DNA from: Capitella teleta
Lineage: Eukaryota; Annelida; Polychaeta; Capitellidae
Direction: 5' to 3'
Assembly (NCBI GenBank): GCA_000328365.1
Contig: KB310466.1
Coordinates: 312,081 to 376,080 of the forward strand
Length of the DNA: 64,000 bases
Made by a program: the position numbers and the translations under genes. Shown in pieces: positions 22,276-33,100 of this stretch (within the stretch, counting starts at the first letter, position 1; every line of letters begins with the position of its first letter). The notes under the pieces were generated by a model, which ran no database searches, had not been told where the DNA came from, and saw only the letters and a list, made by a program, of their open reading frames with translations.

Positions 22276-22551
22276 CTAACTGACCTGCGTTTTTGGTCTC
22301 TTGATAATGGTGACAGCAGGTGCAATGTGCTTTAAGGCTACCTTTGTCTGCTTAGAGGCCTTTTTTGCCTGGGCGATGGCCTTGTACTCGGCAATTAATT
22401 CAGGGTGACGGTTCCTCAGTGGATTGGTGGAGAAAAAGGTCCTTCGGGTGCCACGAGAGATGACTGCTTGACACTTGATGCAGATTGCTCTGTTGTCGTC
22501 GGGGTTCTTGATGGTGTAGAAAGCCCACACATCGCTTTTATGCTGAGACAT
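22276..22551 (-). mobile_element. BED zinc-finger fragment, hAT transposase N-terminus
   Basis: A 91-codon frame starting MSQHKSDVWAFY contains CIKCQAVISRGT followed by NPLRNRHPELIAEY. This is the BED finger layout (WxxF, CxxC, then a His-containing helix, H-x(4)-[HY]) used at the start of hAT transposases. It is followed by a basic KKASKQTKVALK stretch. No catalytic RNase H-like domain follows, so this is either one exon of a mostly lost element or a 5' fragment. It lies just past the Gypsy fossil, on the opposite strand. Confidence 0.7.
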
Positions 22552-22559
22552 TGTGAAAC

Positions 22560-23950
22560 TTATAGAAAGGTGTACTTGTAGAAATGTAGAATTGCAGAGG
22601 CGTGATGAGAATTAAAGAACCAATGCACTGATGGAGGGTAACGTCCAAGCCAAGCATTATATCCTCGTATACGACATGGTGAACCCTTCTCACGATCATG
22701 GGTATAGTTTGCACGGTCTCTGTGAAATATATATTCATAAAAAAAAAAAATAATAATAATAAGAATAGAAAATAAATTAAAAAACCTAATGCACAAGCAT
22801 TAAAATGACCAAATGTAAAGTGAACTGCTGTTGTGCAGATCTTTCAGCATGGAAAAACGTATGCTGTCGCTATGAGATAATACTTCTAGTACCACCTGTG
22901 ACATCACGCTGAGCTCATGAATACTTATGAACTCACAATTGGACGCCGTTTACGCTGCGTCGGTGCACGCACACACTCAAAATCTGAGACGTTATGTAAT
23001 TAGTTGGTGGTGAAAAGTTGGAACCAAATGATGGTGATGCTACCTGTTTAAAAATAGTTATCAATCCATATAAACGTGTTACTGTGTGTACATGTATTAT
23101 GGTATATACTATAGTCTTTATAATACGTGTCAATTAAGTCACTGGAGTACAGATTCTAATTAAATTTAAGCCATTTGTTGTCATTAAGCCATTAATTAAT
23201 TAAATAATTTTGCTTGAGTCTCCTACGTCAACCTATGTAATACTGCATAATTAATCAATTGAGCAGTATTTTTCACCCCTGATGCTCTTATCATGGCTCC
23301 TGTCTGCTACGAAATAAATACTTGCATTTCTGGGGTCTTTCAAAAAAGGATTTCCAATTTTCCCATCAATTTACTCAATTTAATTACGGACCATGTGTCC
23401 ATAAATTAGCTACTGGAGTTCACAGTCATATATTACACATAATACAGATTACCAGTTGAGTATACGGAAAATTTACTAATCATAAGAAGTCTCAGCCTAT
23501 GACAAATTTGATGCTTACTGTTATGTATACTGTGATGCTCAAATGCACATGGCAGTTGGAGGGCCAACAAACAAACGATCCATGAATGAAAAGTGAAGGG
23601 AAGATCAAACCCCTCCCCCGCCCTCCCCCCCCCCCCCCAAAAAAAAAAATCCAACGCATTTAGCTATTGATTGGCAATTAATACTTTAAAAATATAGAAT
23701 ATAATGATATATAACTTAACCTTGACATTTATCATTGAAAAATAACCCTATATTCTTTCATTTGGCACAAATGAATGAAATGATCACGACATACTTGGCT
23801 TTAAAATATTTGAAAAGTCACAGCCTGCCTCTTCCAAATTTGAAGAGCTAGAATTATGTTCCTCATCTGATTTTTGTGGCAGCAAGGTAATTGCTGGTTT
23901 AGTTTTAATATCGATTGATATAATTTTTTTTTCATCTTTTTGAACCTTCG
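22560..23950. other. intergenic, simple sequence only
   Basis: AT-rich, with an A-rich run near 22739-22765 and a C run joined to an A run at 23619-23649. No gene or recognisable element. Confidence 0.5.
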
Positions 23951-23954
23951 TTTG

Positions 23955-24276
23955 TAATGTTAATTGTGCCATGTAATCAACCCTTTTTGTTAATCCGCCT
24001 CCAACCACGATTCTAGGGAACGAATCTACACTTTACCATTGTAAATAACACATGTAATCCGCCCATCAAATAGCGTGCCAAAAACAAACATCAGCCAAGA
24101 CAAATCAATTGTCGGTAATTTCTTTGAAGTCAGGTCAGTTTAACAACAAATGGCGCCTTCCCGTTTGTTTAAATTTTTATCAATTTGTGGTCTGAATTCA
24201 AAATATAATCTGCGCTTTTCGTTAATCTGTCAGTTTCCTTGGGAATGGAGGAGGGCGGATTAACGGGGTCTGACTG
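23955..24276 (-). mobile_element. Tigger-like element family 2, truncated copy A
   Basis: Read on the minus strand it begins TA-CAGTCAGACCCCGTTAATC and continues CGCCCTCCTCCATTCCCAAG, matching the start of the element at 32932-33644. The far end is degraded near 23955. The order of the internal blocks agrees with the 713-bp copy, but about half the interior is absent. Confidence 0.8.
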
Positions 24277-24673
24277 TATGTATTTCCACTCTTTTTGAAG
24301 TCCCGATCCCATCTTGGTGCTCAGACCAAAGAGGCAGCATATATTGACAGTTTACTTGGTCAAATTATCATGATGTTATTTCCTGCCAAATCTCTCGAAA
24401 GAAATGCGGCTGACCAATGGATTTTCGGTGGCGACTGAGCCAACTGTTTTTCAGCAAATCAATAGAATTCCGTTGCGGCAGCGGCGACTCAGGTCTTTTT
24501 CGGCTACCTATTGGGATTTTCCCGGCTGCTNTGAGGTCTATTTACGGGAGACCCCGGAGTTTTGAGTGACATGTAGGTTATTGAAAGGAAGTACCTTGGC
24601 ATCAGGCTAGAGCGCTTGGCATTGGGTATGTGTCCTACTGTGCAGTCAGACTCGGACTCAAGCAGGGAGTAGT

Positions 24674-24860
24674 ATGAATGAATGAATGAATGAATGAATG
24701 AATGAATGAATGAATGAATGAATGAATGAATGAATGAATGAATGAATGAATGAATGAATGAATGAATGAATGAATGAATGAATGAATGAATGAATGAATG
24801 AATGAATGAATGAATGAATGAATGAATGAATGAATGAATGAATTAATTAATTAATTAATT
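24674..24860. repeat. AATG microsatellite (about 42 units) with AATT end
   Basis: Uninterrupted GAATGAAT... tract of about 169 bp, followed by about five AATT units. It abuts the 3' end of the minus-strand LINE that follows, so read from that strand it is the LINE's 3' tail, grown into a microsatellite. A perfect tract of this length is expected to be highly variable in the population. Confidence 0.95.
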
Positions 24861-27800
24861 TTATTTAGCCAAAATATAACAAAAGGTGAAATATCAAACA
24901 ATTAGAAGGTCAAAATACAATTTTCGCAGGGTTCAACAAAAAGGCATTGGCTGTACTTGTGGGTTACCCAAAGCCATTGTGTAATACCCATTTGGCTGCT
25001 CCAACTGGTGGTGTGGCGTCGTCTGCTCGTTAGACAATGGACCCAAAGCAGAATTTTATCTTAATTTATTCATTACATAAAAAGGGAAAAAGGAGAAAAA
25101 TGAACTGTTTTCTAGTGATAAAAAAACTAGAGAAATTAACAATATGAAAAAAGTCAGTTATCCAAAAGATAAAAATTCATTTTTGCTTTAAAGTTATTCA
25201 TAGACAAAGAAAACAAATCTAGGTATGGTGCGATAGATTTTTTGTGCAGAAAATAAAATGCTTCGATGCGTTATTCATGATGTTGCTCTGGGTATTCTGA
25301 ATACTGATGATGATCTGAGGTTATGTCTTATGTGTGTGCTCTACTGAATGGCAACTAAAACAAGCATTAATGTGTGGTGGAAGAGAGTTATGGTGCAATT
25401 GATGGAGAATTTGAGCGATTTGCAATTTTGACAGTTTTTGAAGTGGGAGAATATTTGACCTAATACTAATTAGGTGTTGTAAACTTATGAAGAAATCTTT
25501 GGTGTCTGAAAGCTCGTTTTTTGTCTAAGCTCTGTCTGCATTCCTGCAATAGTCTGTCTGACTTTAGAACAACTTTCAAAGAGATTTTGGCCAAATGAGC
25601 GTAGAAACATTCTGTTCAATTGAACTTTCCCACTGAGGCACTAATATAATACTTTTAGTATCAGAGTGCCGTAAAACTCCACCCATTCATTCATTATTCA
25701 TTTTGAACTTTCCCCCGTTTTACGCATTTTAAAAAGTGAATATTGCACACTCCCTGATAGCGAAACTGTTGCTGTTTGTTTAGCCATAAAAGAACTCTGT
25801 TATGAAATTGATATTGATTATTTATGTCCTTTAAACTACAAAGAGTGCAAATTGGCTCTTACGTTGCTACGTGTTGCGCCTTGACAAGGCATAGGCTAAT
25901 TCAGTCATTATTATTTTATTTTTTTTTCTTAACCGTTACCTGGTTTTATGTTTCTATTCTGTTTCGTTTTTCTGGTTCTCTCATATATCAGATTATTTGC
26001 AAATAAAATGCTATATATATACTAGTTAAGCTATATACATGTTACCCAAAGGTTGCCCAACAATTGCAAACCAAGACATAAAAATTCGCGAATTTCTCAT
26101 TCAAGATCCTGATGAAATAACTTATTTGGTTCGCCATCTTCCTTCCTTTTACAACCTGTTCCTACATTTGCTTCCTCTTCTCGCTGCATATTTTCTTTGC
26201 TTGACATAAAAGAGTTAATTAGAATCTTCCTGAATTTGCGTCCGCAGACACAATAAACAAAGTGATGGTGGTGATTGTGATGTTCATGGTTAAAAATAAT
26301 GCTTTTTTAAGTTTATGAAACGGCCTATACCTCTTGAGCTTGAGTCAAGCATGAGAGTGTAATTCAGTGGAACATCATAGGATTTGGAAATCGTCTAATC
26401 TCAAAATTACCACACTAGTGCCACATGTAGAGAGTAGGGCATGTTTGTGTTACAGTAAAACCTCGATGTATCGAAGTCCACCCCTCAAATGTCTCCCTGT
26501 GTCGAAGTGTTTTCGAAGTCCTGAGGATTCTCTTTTAATTTACTGTTAGCATTAACATCCGTCCCTAGAACATCTCCTTCTCGAATTTATCCTTGTGTCG
26601 AAGTGTTTTCTGTGTCCCCGAGACATATTTTCGATCTGTAACTCAAAGTCGAAAAATTCGATGAGCATATTTCTCAGTTTGGTAGCTTCAAAGAGAGAGA
26701 GATAGTCAGTTGTTTACAAAGCATCAAAACAACCCAGCCCCCACAAAACAGTCTGCAGCCTTTATCTCTCCTCTGTTTACGCCACGACCAGAGCTTTGAT
26801 TGGCTGACTCCAAAGATCAATGGACCGTGGATCTCAACTGAGCTATAAGGCATTGTTGTTGGTGTATTTGTGATGATCTTTAATGAATTGCCGACAAAAG
26901 ACCGCGCGCATTCGAAGCTAAAGTTAATTAAAGAAATCCAGCCTTAGATCTATTATGAACTTTATGAGAGCTTTAATATCAAAAGGTAATGGTGTTTGTT
27001 TTGTGTGTTTGTGCTCCATGTGAAATGGTATAAATTTAGCGACCACCAGTCTTCAGCATCGTCACTTCATCAGCATCGCTTTGATAAATATTTGTTAATT
27101 GAAAGTTTCAATCTCAATTTCTCCTAATCATTTCTTTGGTCTAGATTTATCGTAAGTCATGAGATCATCGTTCATAGTTCATGAGTTCATAACGCATGCA
27201 GTTAATCATAATGTCAGAGCACGGTTTGGAATCATAATGGTCATATCATAACGGCCTCGATCTGTCCCTCGAAGTATCCTTGAGTCAAAGTATTTGAGCT
27301 AACCACACAAACTTCGACACATCGAGGTTTTACTGTAACTAATGACATCATTATACATATAGGATGATATAACAACCATTGTCAATCCAGTCCAAGCCGC
27401 TGCTAGCCGCCGATCACAATGCTGAGCCGATATCTCTGATTGGTGGAGCGGCTTAAGCAGCTAGCCGGTCATTTTTACTGCAGCTAGCCGATTCTGGCTA
27501 ATTACAATCTGCTCTAGGGTCTAATACAAATTGCTTTCTTTTGCTGAATGATGAGTTTGTGCAGATGAGTTTGAAGTGCAGATGGGTTTGAAGTGCAGTG
27601 CCCAAATGGCATTACCATATGACAAGTGCGAATGAATGAAGGCATAATACATTCTTAGTAAATTATCTAACGAAACGAGGTTCTTCATTCATCTCATTGC
27701 AAAAAGCCCTTTGCTGATTTTCTTGCCTACAGCATCGATATGAGTGTCCTTTTCATCAATATGAATGCAAAGCAGTTTAAAATATTTGACACTCAATATC

Positions 27801-28050
27801 TCAAGGTCATTCATTTTCACTTTTGCATTTGTAATGTTTTCATTGCAATAAACAGCATACAATTACATTTTCTCACATTCACTTTCAGACTGTTTGCAAT
27901 GCACCAATTGCTGTACGTGACCAAATCTTCATTCACTTGGGAGTATAGCATTTCAGTATTACAACCAGATACAAAAAGAGTTGTATCATCAATGAGCACG
28001 ATTTCACCTGAATGATTTAGACAAGCAGCCATGTCTATCATTTTGTATGA
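24844..28050 (-). mobile_element. CR1/L2-type LINE, 5'-truncated, split by a Tigger-like element
   Basis: Minus-strand translation near 27817-28000 gives DDTTLFVSGCNTEMLYSQVN, then DLVTYSNWCIANSLKVNVRK. This is the reverse transcriptase region following the catalytic FADD of CR1/L2/Jockey-type LINEs (the expected first residues before DD read LI here). Downstream, to about 27340, decayed pieces of the following region can be seen, including an AFIHSHLSYG-like block as in the LYYALVHPHLxYG segment. The element is then interrupted by the Tigger-like copy at 26453-27335, resumes to about 24860, and ends in the AATT/AATG tail. The 5' part, including ORF1 and endonuclease, is missing. The part between 25000 and 26450 is probably C-terminal region plus 3' UTR, judged by position more than by similarity. 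Confidence 0.75.
26453..27335. mobile_element. Tigger-like non-autonomous DNA transposon, family 1, copy B
   Basis: 883 bp flanked by TA on both sides. Ends are CAGTAAAACCTCGATGTATC and its near-perfect inverse. The interior matches copy A (20878-21843) in reverse orientation: for example the block CATATCATAACGGCCTCGAT corresponds to the start of copy A read backwards. No transposase is seen. It is inserted in the LINE at 24844-28050, so it is younger than that LINE. Confidence 0.9.
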
Positions 28051-28620
28051 ATAACGAGCAATTTGTCAGATAACTTTTGATCCAGCTCCAAAATTTTTGG
28101 TAATTAGTAGCTCATAATTATGATTAGGCCTATATAAGGCACAGCTCGCACGACAATATCATAATCATCATGAATATTGAATTGTGTCAAACACCAGGGA
28201 AGAGGAATGCGTACACAACAGGAATCAGAATAAGAGTCATCAGAACGAGTCACACCTTGAAGCATGTGCTTTCCAAGGACCATTTACATGTATCTGGACA
28301 ACAACGCAATGATGTTATAATGGAGTTTAAGCAGAGATTTCCTCAAGAGAATGCAAATAGGTAAAAATTATACAAAAATCTCCAAACTTGTGCACAAATT
28401 ATTATTGTAAATAATTTGCTGGATTTCAGTCCTAATTTAGTTTTAATAATTACTATTTTCATTCCATAAACGTTTTTGATTTCATCTCAGAGAAAAAAAA
28501 CAAAGTCGAATGACATAAAAGGTGTTGCATCCCAGAGAAGTCAGCCAACAGATATGTATAAATAAGTTTTCATTTCTCCATTCAAAATGTTTATCATTTC
28601 CAAAAGTTGAAACGCTCAGA
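28051..28620. other. no gene recognised
   Basis: AT-rich spacer between the LINE and the BTB/zinc-finger pseudogene. A 64-codon open frame at 28170-28364 shows no family resemblance. Confidence 0.45.
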
Positions 28621-28639
28621 AGTGACTAGTGTTTTGAAT

Positions 28640-29550
28640 GGAGGAACGTCCTTTTCAGAGAAGCTGCCAAAATGAGGAATGAAGCCTTCCTGTGTGATGT
28701 TGATATCATTCTGCTATGTGACAATCCCAAGCTTAAAATCACTGGTCATAAGTTGATTCTAGCCGGCGCCAGTTCTTACTTTGCTGAGTGCTTCAGGCAA
28801 AATAAAGACTGTGGTGTCTATGAGGTTACCCTCAGAGGATTCCATTACACGCCAATTGCATAGAAACAGTTATGAATAGCTTATACGGCTTAGATCCCAC
28901 TGCGTTGTCACATGATGTGCTGCAGAGTGGTATGAAGCTGGCAAATGAGTTATTCTTGTCACATGTTGTGAGTGAATTCAGTGCAATTTTGGCTGATGCT
29001 GCACACCTTCCCCTGCCCTTAGTGGCCCCTTCCCTGCCCTCAGTGCCCCTTGCCCTGCCCTCAGTGCCCCTTGCCCTGCCCTCAGTGCCCCTTCCCCTGC
29101 CCTCAGTACCTCTTCCCCTGCCCCCAGTGCCCCTTTCCAAGCCCTCAGTGCCCCTTTCTCTGCCCTCAGTGCCCCTTCCTCTACCCTCAGTGCCCCTAAC
29201 CTCACCCTCAGCACACAAAGATCGTGAGAGCTTTTCTGCTGACGCTGAGCAAATTGTGGATGATTTCACCTATGAGACAAGCAGTGAAAGTTTTACCACA
29301 AATGCACTATTGAAGAAACACAAAACTACAAAACATGAAGTCAAATCGCCTCTTGTCAACCATGTTTGTGAAGTTTGCGAGAAATCTTTCAACTGAGCAT
29401 ATCGCCTGAGAGAACACATGAACCAGCATCGTGGGTTGCAGTCTTATTTGTGTATGCACTGTGGAAGAATGTTTTCCACTCAGGACAGTCTAATTCAACA
29501 TCTGAGGATCCACGAAGGCGACCAATGTCGCCAATTTTCATGCAAAACAT
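28640..29550 (+). pseudogene. decayed BTB/zinc-finger (ZBTB-like) gene
   Basis: The first block reads VLFREAAKMRNEAFLCDVDI, then HKLILAGASSYFAECFRQN and VYEVTLRGFHY, the first half of a BTB domain. The second half, LSHDVLQSGMKLANELFLSH, continues in the next frame after a one-base shift around 28855-28870. There follows a Pro-rich tract of about 13 pentapeptides of the VPLxLPS type (29005-29215). Then come two C2H2 fingers: CEVCEKSFN...LREHMNQH, containing an in-frame TGA, and CMHCGRMFSTQDSLIQHLRI with its final His. A third finger is degenerate and ends at a stop near 29553. BTB-zinc-finger proteins are transcription regulators in animals. The shift plus the stop argue for a pseudogene; assembly error at both places is less likely but possible. 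Confidence 0.8.
29010..29215 (+). repeat. 15-bp tandem repeat inside the ZBTB pseudogene
   Basis: About 13 diverged copies of TGCCCTCAGTGCCCC with one or two extra bases, encoding a VPL-x-LPS type Pro-rich linker between the BTB domain and the zinc fingers. The period stays a multiple of three, so the array grew while the frame mattered or simply by unit-wise slippage. Confidence 0.9.
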
Positions 29551-29559
29551 ATTAATTTG

Positions 29560-30015
29560 CTGCCAGCTAGCTTATCCTTTATCAAGGATACTGCTAGCTT
29601 TCATCTTGCCATCTTATCTTGCTTCTATTCGCAGATATTTTTGCTTACAGGTTCTCATTCATAAATGCGCTTGATGAACAAGTTGAATTATTTTTAGTAT
29701 TGTATGGTTTGAAAAATCAACATTTTTACTAACTTTCTAGAATCGGTATGCGGAATGATGTATTTATGCACGTCAAATACTTATGGAATATGTTAATAAT
29801 CCCTTGAATCGATTCCTTCTTGTGTATAAGCACATTTTTCATGGGAACGATCCACTGGCCAGTTCTATTAAAGATTATGTAATTACATGCACATTTAATG
29901 AGATATTATGCCCTCAGTGAAAATCATAACGTACCTAAAGTACTTTATTGTACAGTATAGGTATACAATTACGTACCTCTGGTTAGCATCTGTACAGTAG
30001 TGTGTACCTCTAGCG
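29560..30015. other. spacer before UBAC1
   Basis: No gene is recognised between the ZBTB pseudogene and the UBAC1 promoter. Confidence 0.5.
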
Positions 30016-30017
30016 AT

Positions 30018-30100
30018 AGGAACTTCCGCCGTTCTGTCAATATTTTGGTGATGAATTGAGCGATCGCTGCCAATCTCCGTCGCCCTCTACGTCACGCATG
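30018..30100 (+). promoter_or_regulatory. probable UBAC1 promoter
   Basis: Directly above the UBAC1 start are AACTTCCGCCGTT (30021-30033, ETS with YY1-like GGCGG in reverse) and TACGTCA (30089-30095, half CRE/ATF site). No TATA box is clear, as expected for a housekeeping gene. Motif evidence only. Confidence 0.45.
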
Positions 30101-30105
30101 TTAGA

Positions 30106-33100
30106 ATGTTGTGGTATGACACGAACCTTTTTAGGAAGAAAACAATGAAGCTGTTCATTTGCTTCCAAGAGGGATCGAGCATTCAGCTGGAAGTGAGCCC
30201 CTCGATGACTGTCCGTCAGGTGAAGGTGGCAGCATCGTCGGCCCTCGGCGGCGAATCGGAGCAAGCGGCCAAGACCTCGCTCTACCACCGACTGGTCCGG
30301 GTCGAATCGGGCAGGGAATTGCACGATCATATCACTATCAAAGATACTGGACTCGTTGACAATGGTCTGCACACACTACCACTGGTTATCTATAATATAT
30401 AATTATAAATACTCCTTCACTGAGTCAGTTAATATGTTTGCTAGACAGAATACCGTCGGCGTCTGAATATTCTCATATGAGATCTCTCGATCTGTGTCTT
30501 TAACTGGATGTTACATGAAATGATCATGAATTCAGCGCTCAAGTTCACATGCTTGTGGATAATTGTGTAATTTGGGAAATATGAACATTAATGATTAACA
30601 CCAGCTTCAAACTCACACAAACTAATCCCGATATATTTTGCCACCTAATTACATAATAAGATACGCAAACTCACACAAACTAATCCCGATATATTTTGCC
30701 ACCTAATTACATAATAAGATACGCAAACCATCCTCAGTTAATAAATAAAACCACATGAATGCTCAATTGAACAGATATTCAAATTCTCACTGAATTATTG
30801 ACCTCGTTGACCCTGACTAATTATATGCAAATGAACCCGCTGGTGGTACCGTTAATTACTTCAATTGAAATATATAGTTCAAATTGATTGATTACTCCTG
30901 CTAATTTGTGAAATGAAGCCTAATGTTGGCATAATAGAGTGGTTTTCTATTTATGCTGAGTGCCAAAGTGAAAAATTTTTCTTCTCTTTAGAAGTTTAGA
31001 GTTTATTTAAAGTATGCTTTGTTGATTCTCATCCATTGTTATGCATTCATGTGTTTAAATACTGTGAGTAATGTGGGCTTTTGTACACAGGTGAGTAATC
31101 AAAGTAACTACAGAGTTTAATTAACTCAGTATAGTTTTTTTTTTATATTCGGATTCGTTGCAATCTTTTGGATCGAAGCCGAAGCTTCGGAAAGTAGCCA
31201 ATATTCCTAGAAGTCTGAAGTCCGAAGCTGAACCCTCGCCTATCACTATTTTTATGCATACTGGCATAATTAGGATATTTTTGGAATTTCCTAAATACAT
31301 ATAATAATTTCGGAAATTTCATTCTGTCAGATGATTAAATCCTGCTTTTTTGCAATTTTTCTGAGGTTTAAATTAGATTTGTTGGCAGGTGAATAATAAT
31401 GTATTTACATTTAATGATGTATCATAGAAATACATAAATTATCCCATCTCAAGAGAAGCATGAAAAATGATACCATAATATTTGATTATATTTCCCAAGA
31501 TCACCTCTCATGCACCCCTCAAGTAATCTTGCAAGTCAAATTTTTTGATGTGCACATGATGCAGTACTCAAGATTGGGGATGGAACTTTTTAACCCATTT
31601 TATTTGCATTTTCCTTTGCAGATGAATTGCTTCTTCTGAAAAGAAGAGTCCCTAAATTACTGATGGACCAGGTAAATCATTTATTCCTTTTTTGAGACTG
31701 AATCCTTCATGATTGTCTTCTTTGCAGCGGTCTGAAACAAGACCATCGACAAACGTCAGTCATTCAGCGATTGTTGACGCAACAAGTTCCCTCGCAAGAG
31801 TCAACTTTGACAAGAAAATGACAATCGCCCCCACCGTGCACAGTGTTCGTTACATGTAATTAGACTCCATCCAAAAATTCATCTATTTCTTTCTCCTCAT
31901 AGTTTCAAGCTGAGCTGAGAAAAATACTCATTTCGCTGATTGATGCTGCACAAAAACTTCTTTGTCTAAACCCAGACGCTGCTAAGATATTTGATGATGC
32001 ACAACGTGAGTTTTGTCCTTTATTACTCCCCAACAAATTGTCTCTGCTCTCTGGTGTACCCACTGTTACCTTTGGTCTCAAGTCCAGTAGAAACCAATCT
32101 CATTGCATGCACTCTCTCCTGCAGAGCTTCTTGGCGGTGAGTCATCCAGTGATGAGCCTCCGAAGATTCCCACGGAAGCTTTGAAACAATTGACGGACAT
32201 GGGCTTCTCTCAAGTCAGAGCAACAAAAGCCTTGCTCCTCAACAAGTGAGAGAGGTCTCCATTCTTATTTGTTGCTAAGATTGTTTTTGATTGAAGGTTG
32301 TCTCCAAGAGATTCCATTCAATGGCTGATTGAGCATGAGTCAGATACTGACATAGATGAGCCACTGGCTGAAATGAGAATATCATCATTGGTTTGTGCAG
32401 AATTTCATGATTTACGTTTTTTATGTTCTGAATTTTTCATCCTCGATGCCATTGCATGTTGATCAGGAGGAGAGTGAAGGGAGTGAGATGATCAAGATAA
32501 GCGGTCCTCACAAGGTCATGCACATGTTGCAGACGTTTAAATCTTTTCGCAGGAAGGAGTTCCGCCCCAGTCGCAAAGTAACTTTGTGTCTTCTGCTCTT
32601 TTGTTTTTGTTTTTATTCATTGCTTATAATTCAGGCTCTTCACACGTTAGTGGAAATGGGATTTGCTGAGAAGGAGTGCATTGAAGCACTTCGTCTCCAT
32701 AACAATAATGAGGAAGAAGCGGTGAGGCAGGGATTTTGGGGTTTTGTTGTTTAATGAGCGGAATTACTTCCAGTGTGAATGGCTTCTGAGTGGCGAGGCG
32801 CAGGGCGTGACGGTCGATGTGAGCGATGATGACAACGGTCTTGACCCAACCAGCCATGTCTACAGAGCCATCATGATGAACCCCACCGTTCAACTTGGCC
32901 TCAGCAACCCTCGAAGTCTTATTGGTATGTACAGTCAGACCCTGTTAATCTGCCCTCCTCCGTTCCCAAGGAAACAGGCGGAATAATGAAAAGGGCAGAT
33001 TACATGTCAATACCACAAATAAAGGAAAATTAGATGCCGTACAAAACCCATGTATCGTATAGTCAAATAGTGGCATGTACCATTAGGTTACAAGCAGTTT

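Noticed and set aside
23784-24008. Minus-strand open frame starting MVGGGLTKRVDY
   Set aside because: Its first part is the degraded end of the family-2 Tigger-like element and the rest has no family resemblance.
29010-29215. CRISPR-like array
   Set aside because: Units are contiguous 15-bp repeats without spacers, and the genome is eukaryotic.
28832-29269. Minus-strand open frame of 145 codons rich in GTEGR repeats
   Set aside because: It is the shadow of the Pro-rich 15-bp repeat array of the plus-strand ZBTB pseudogene.
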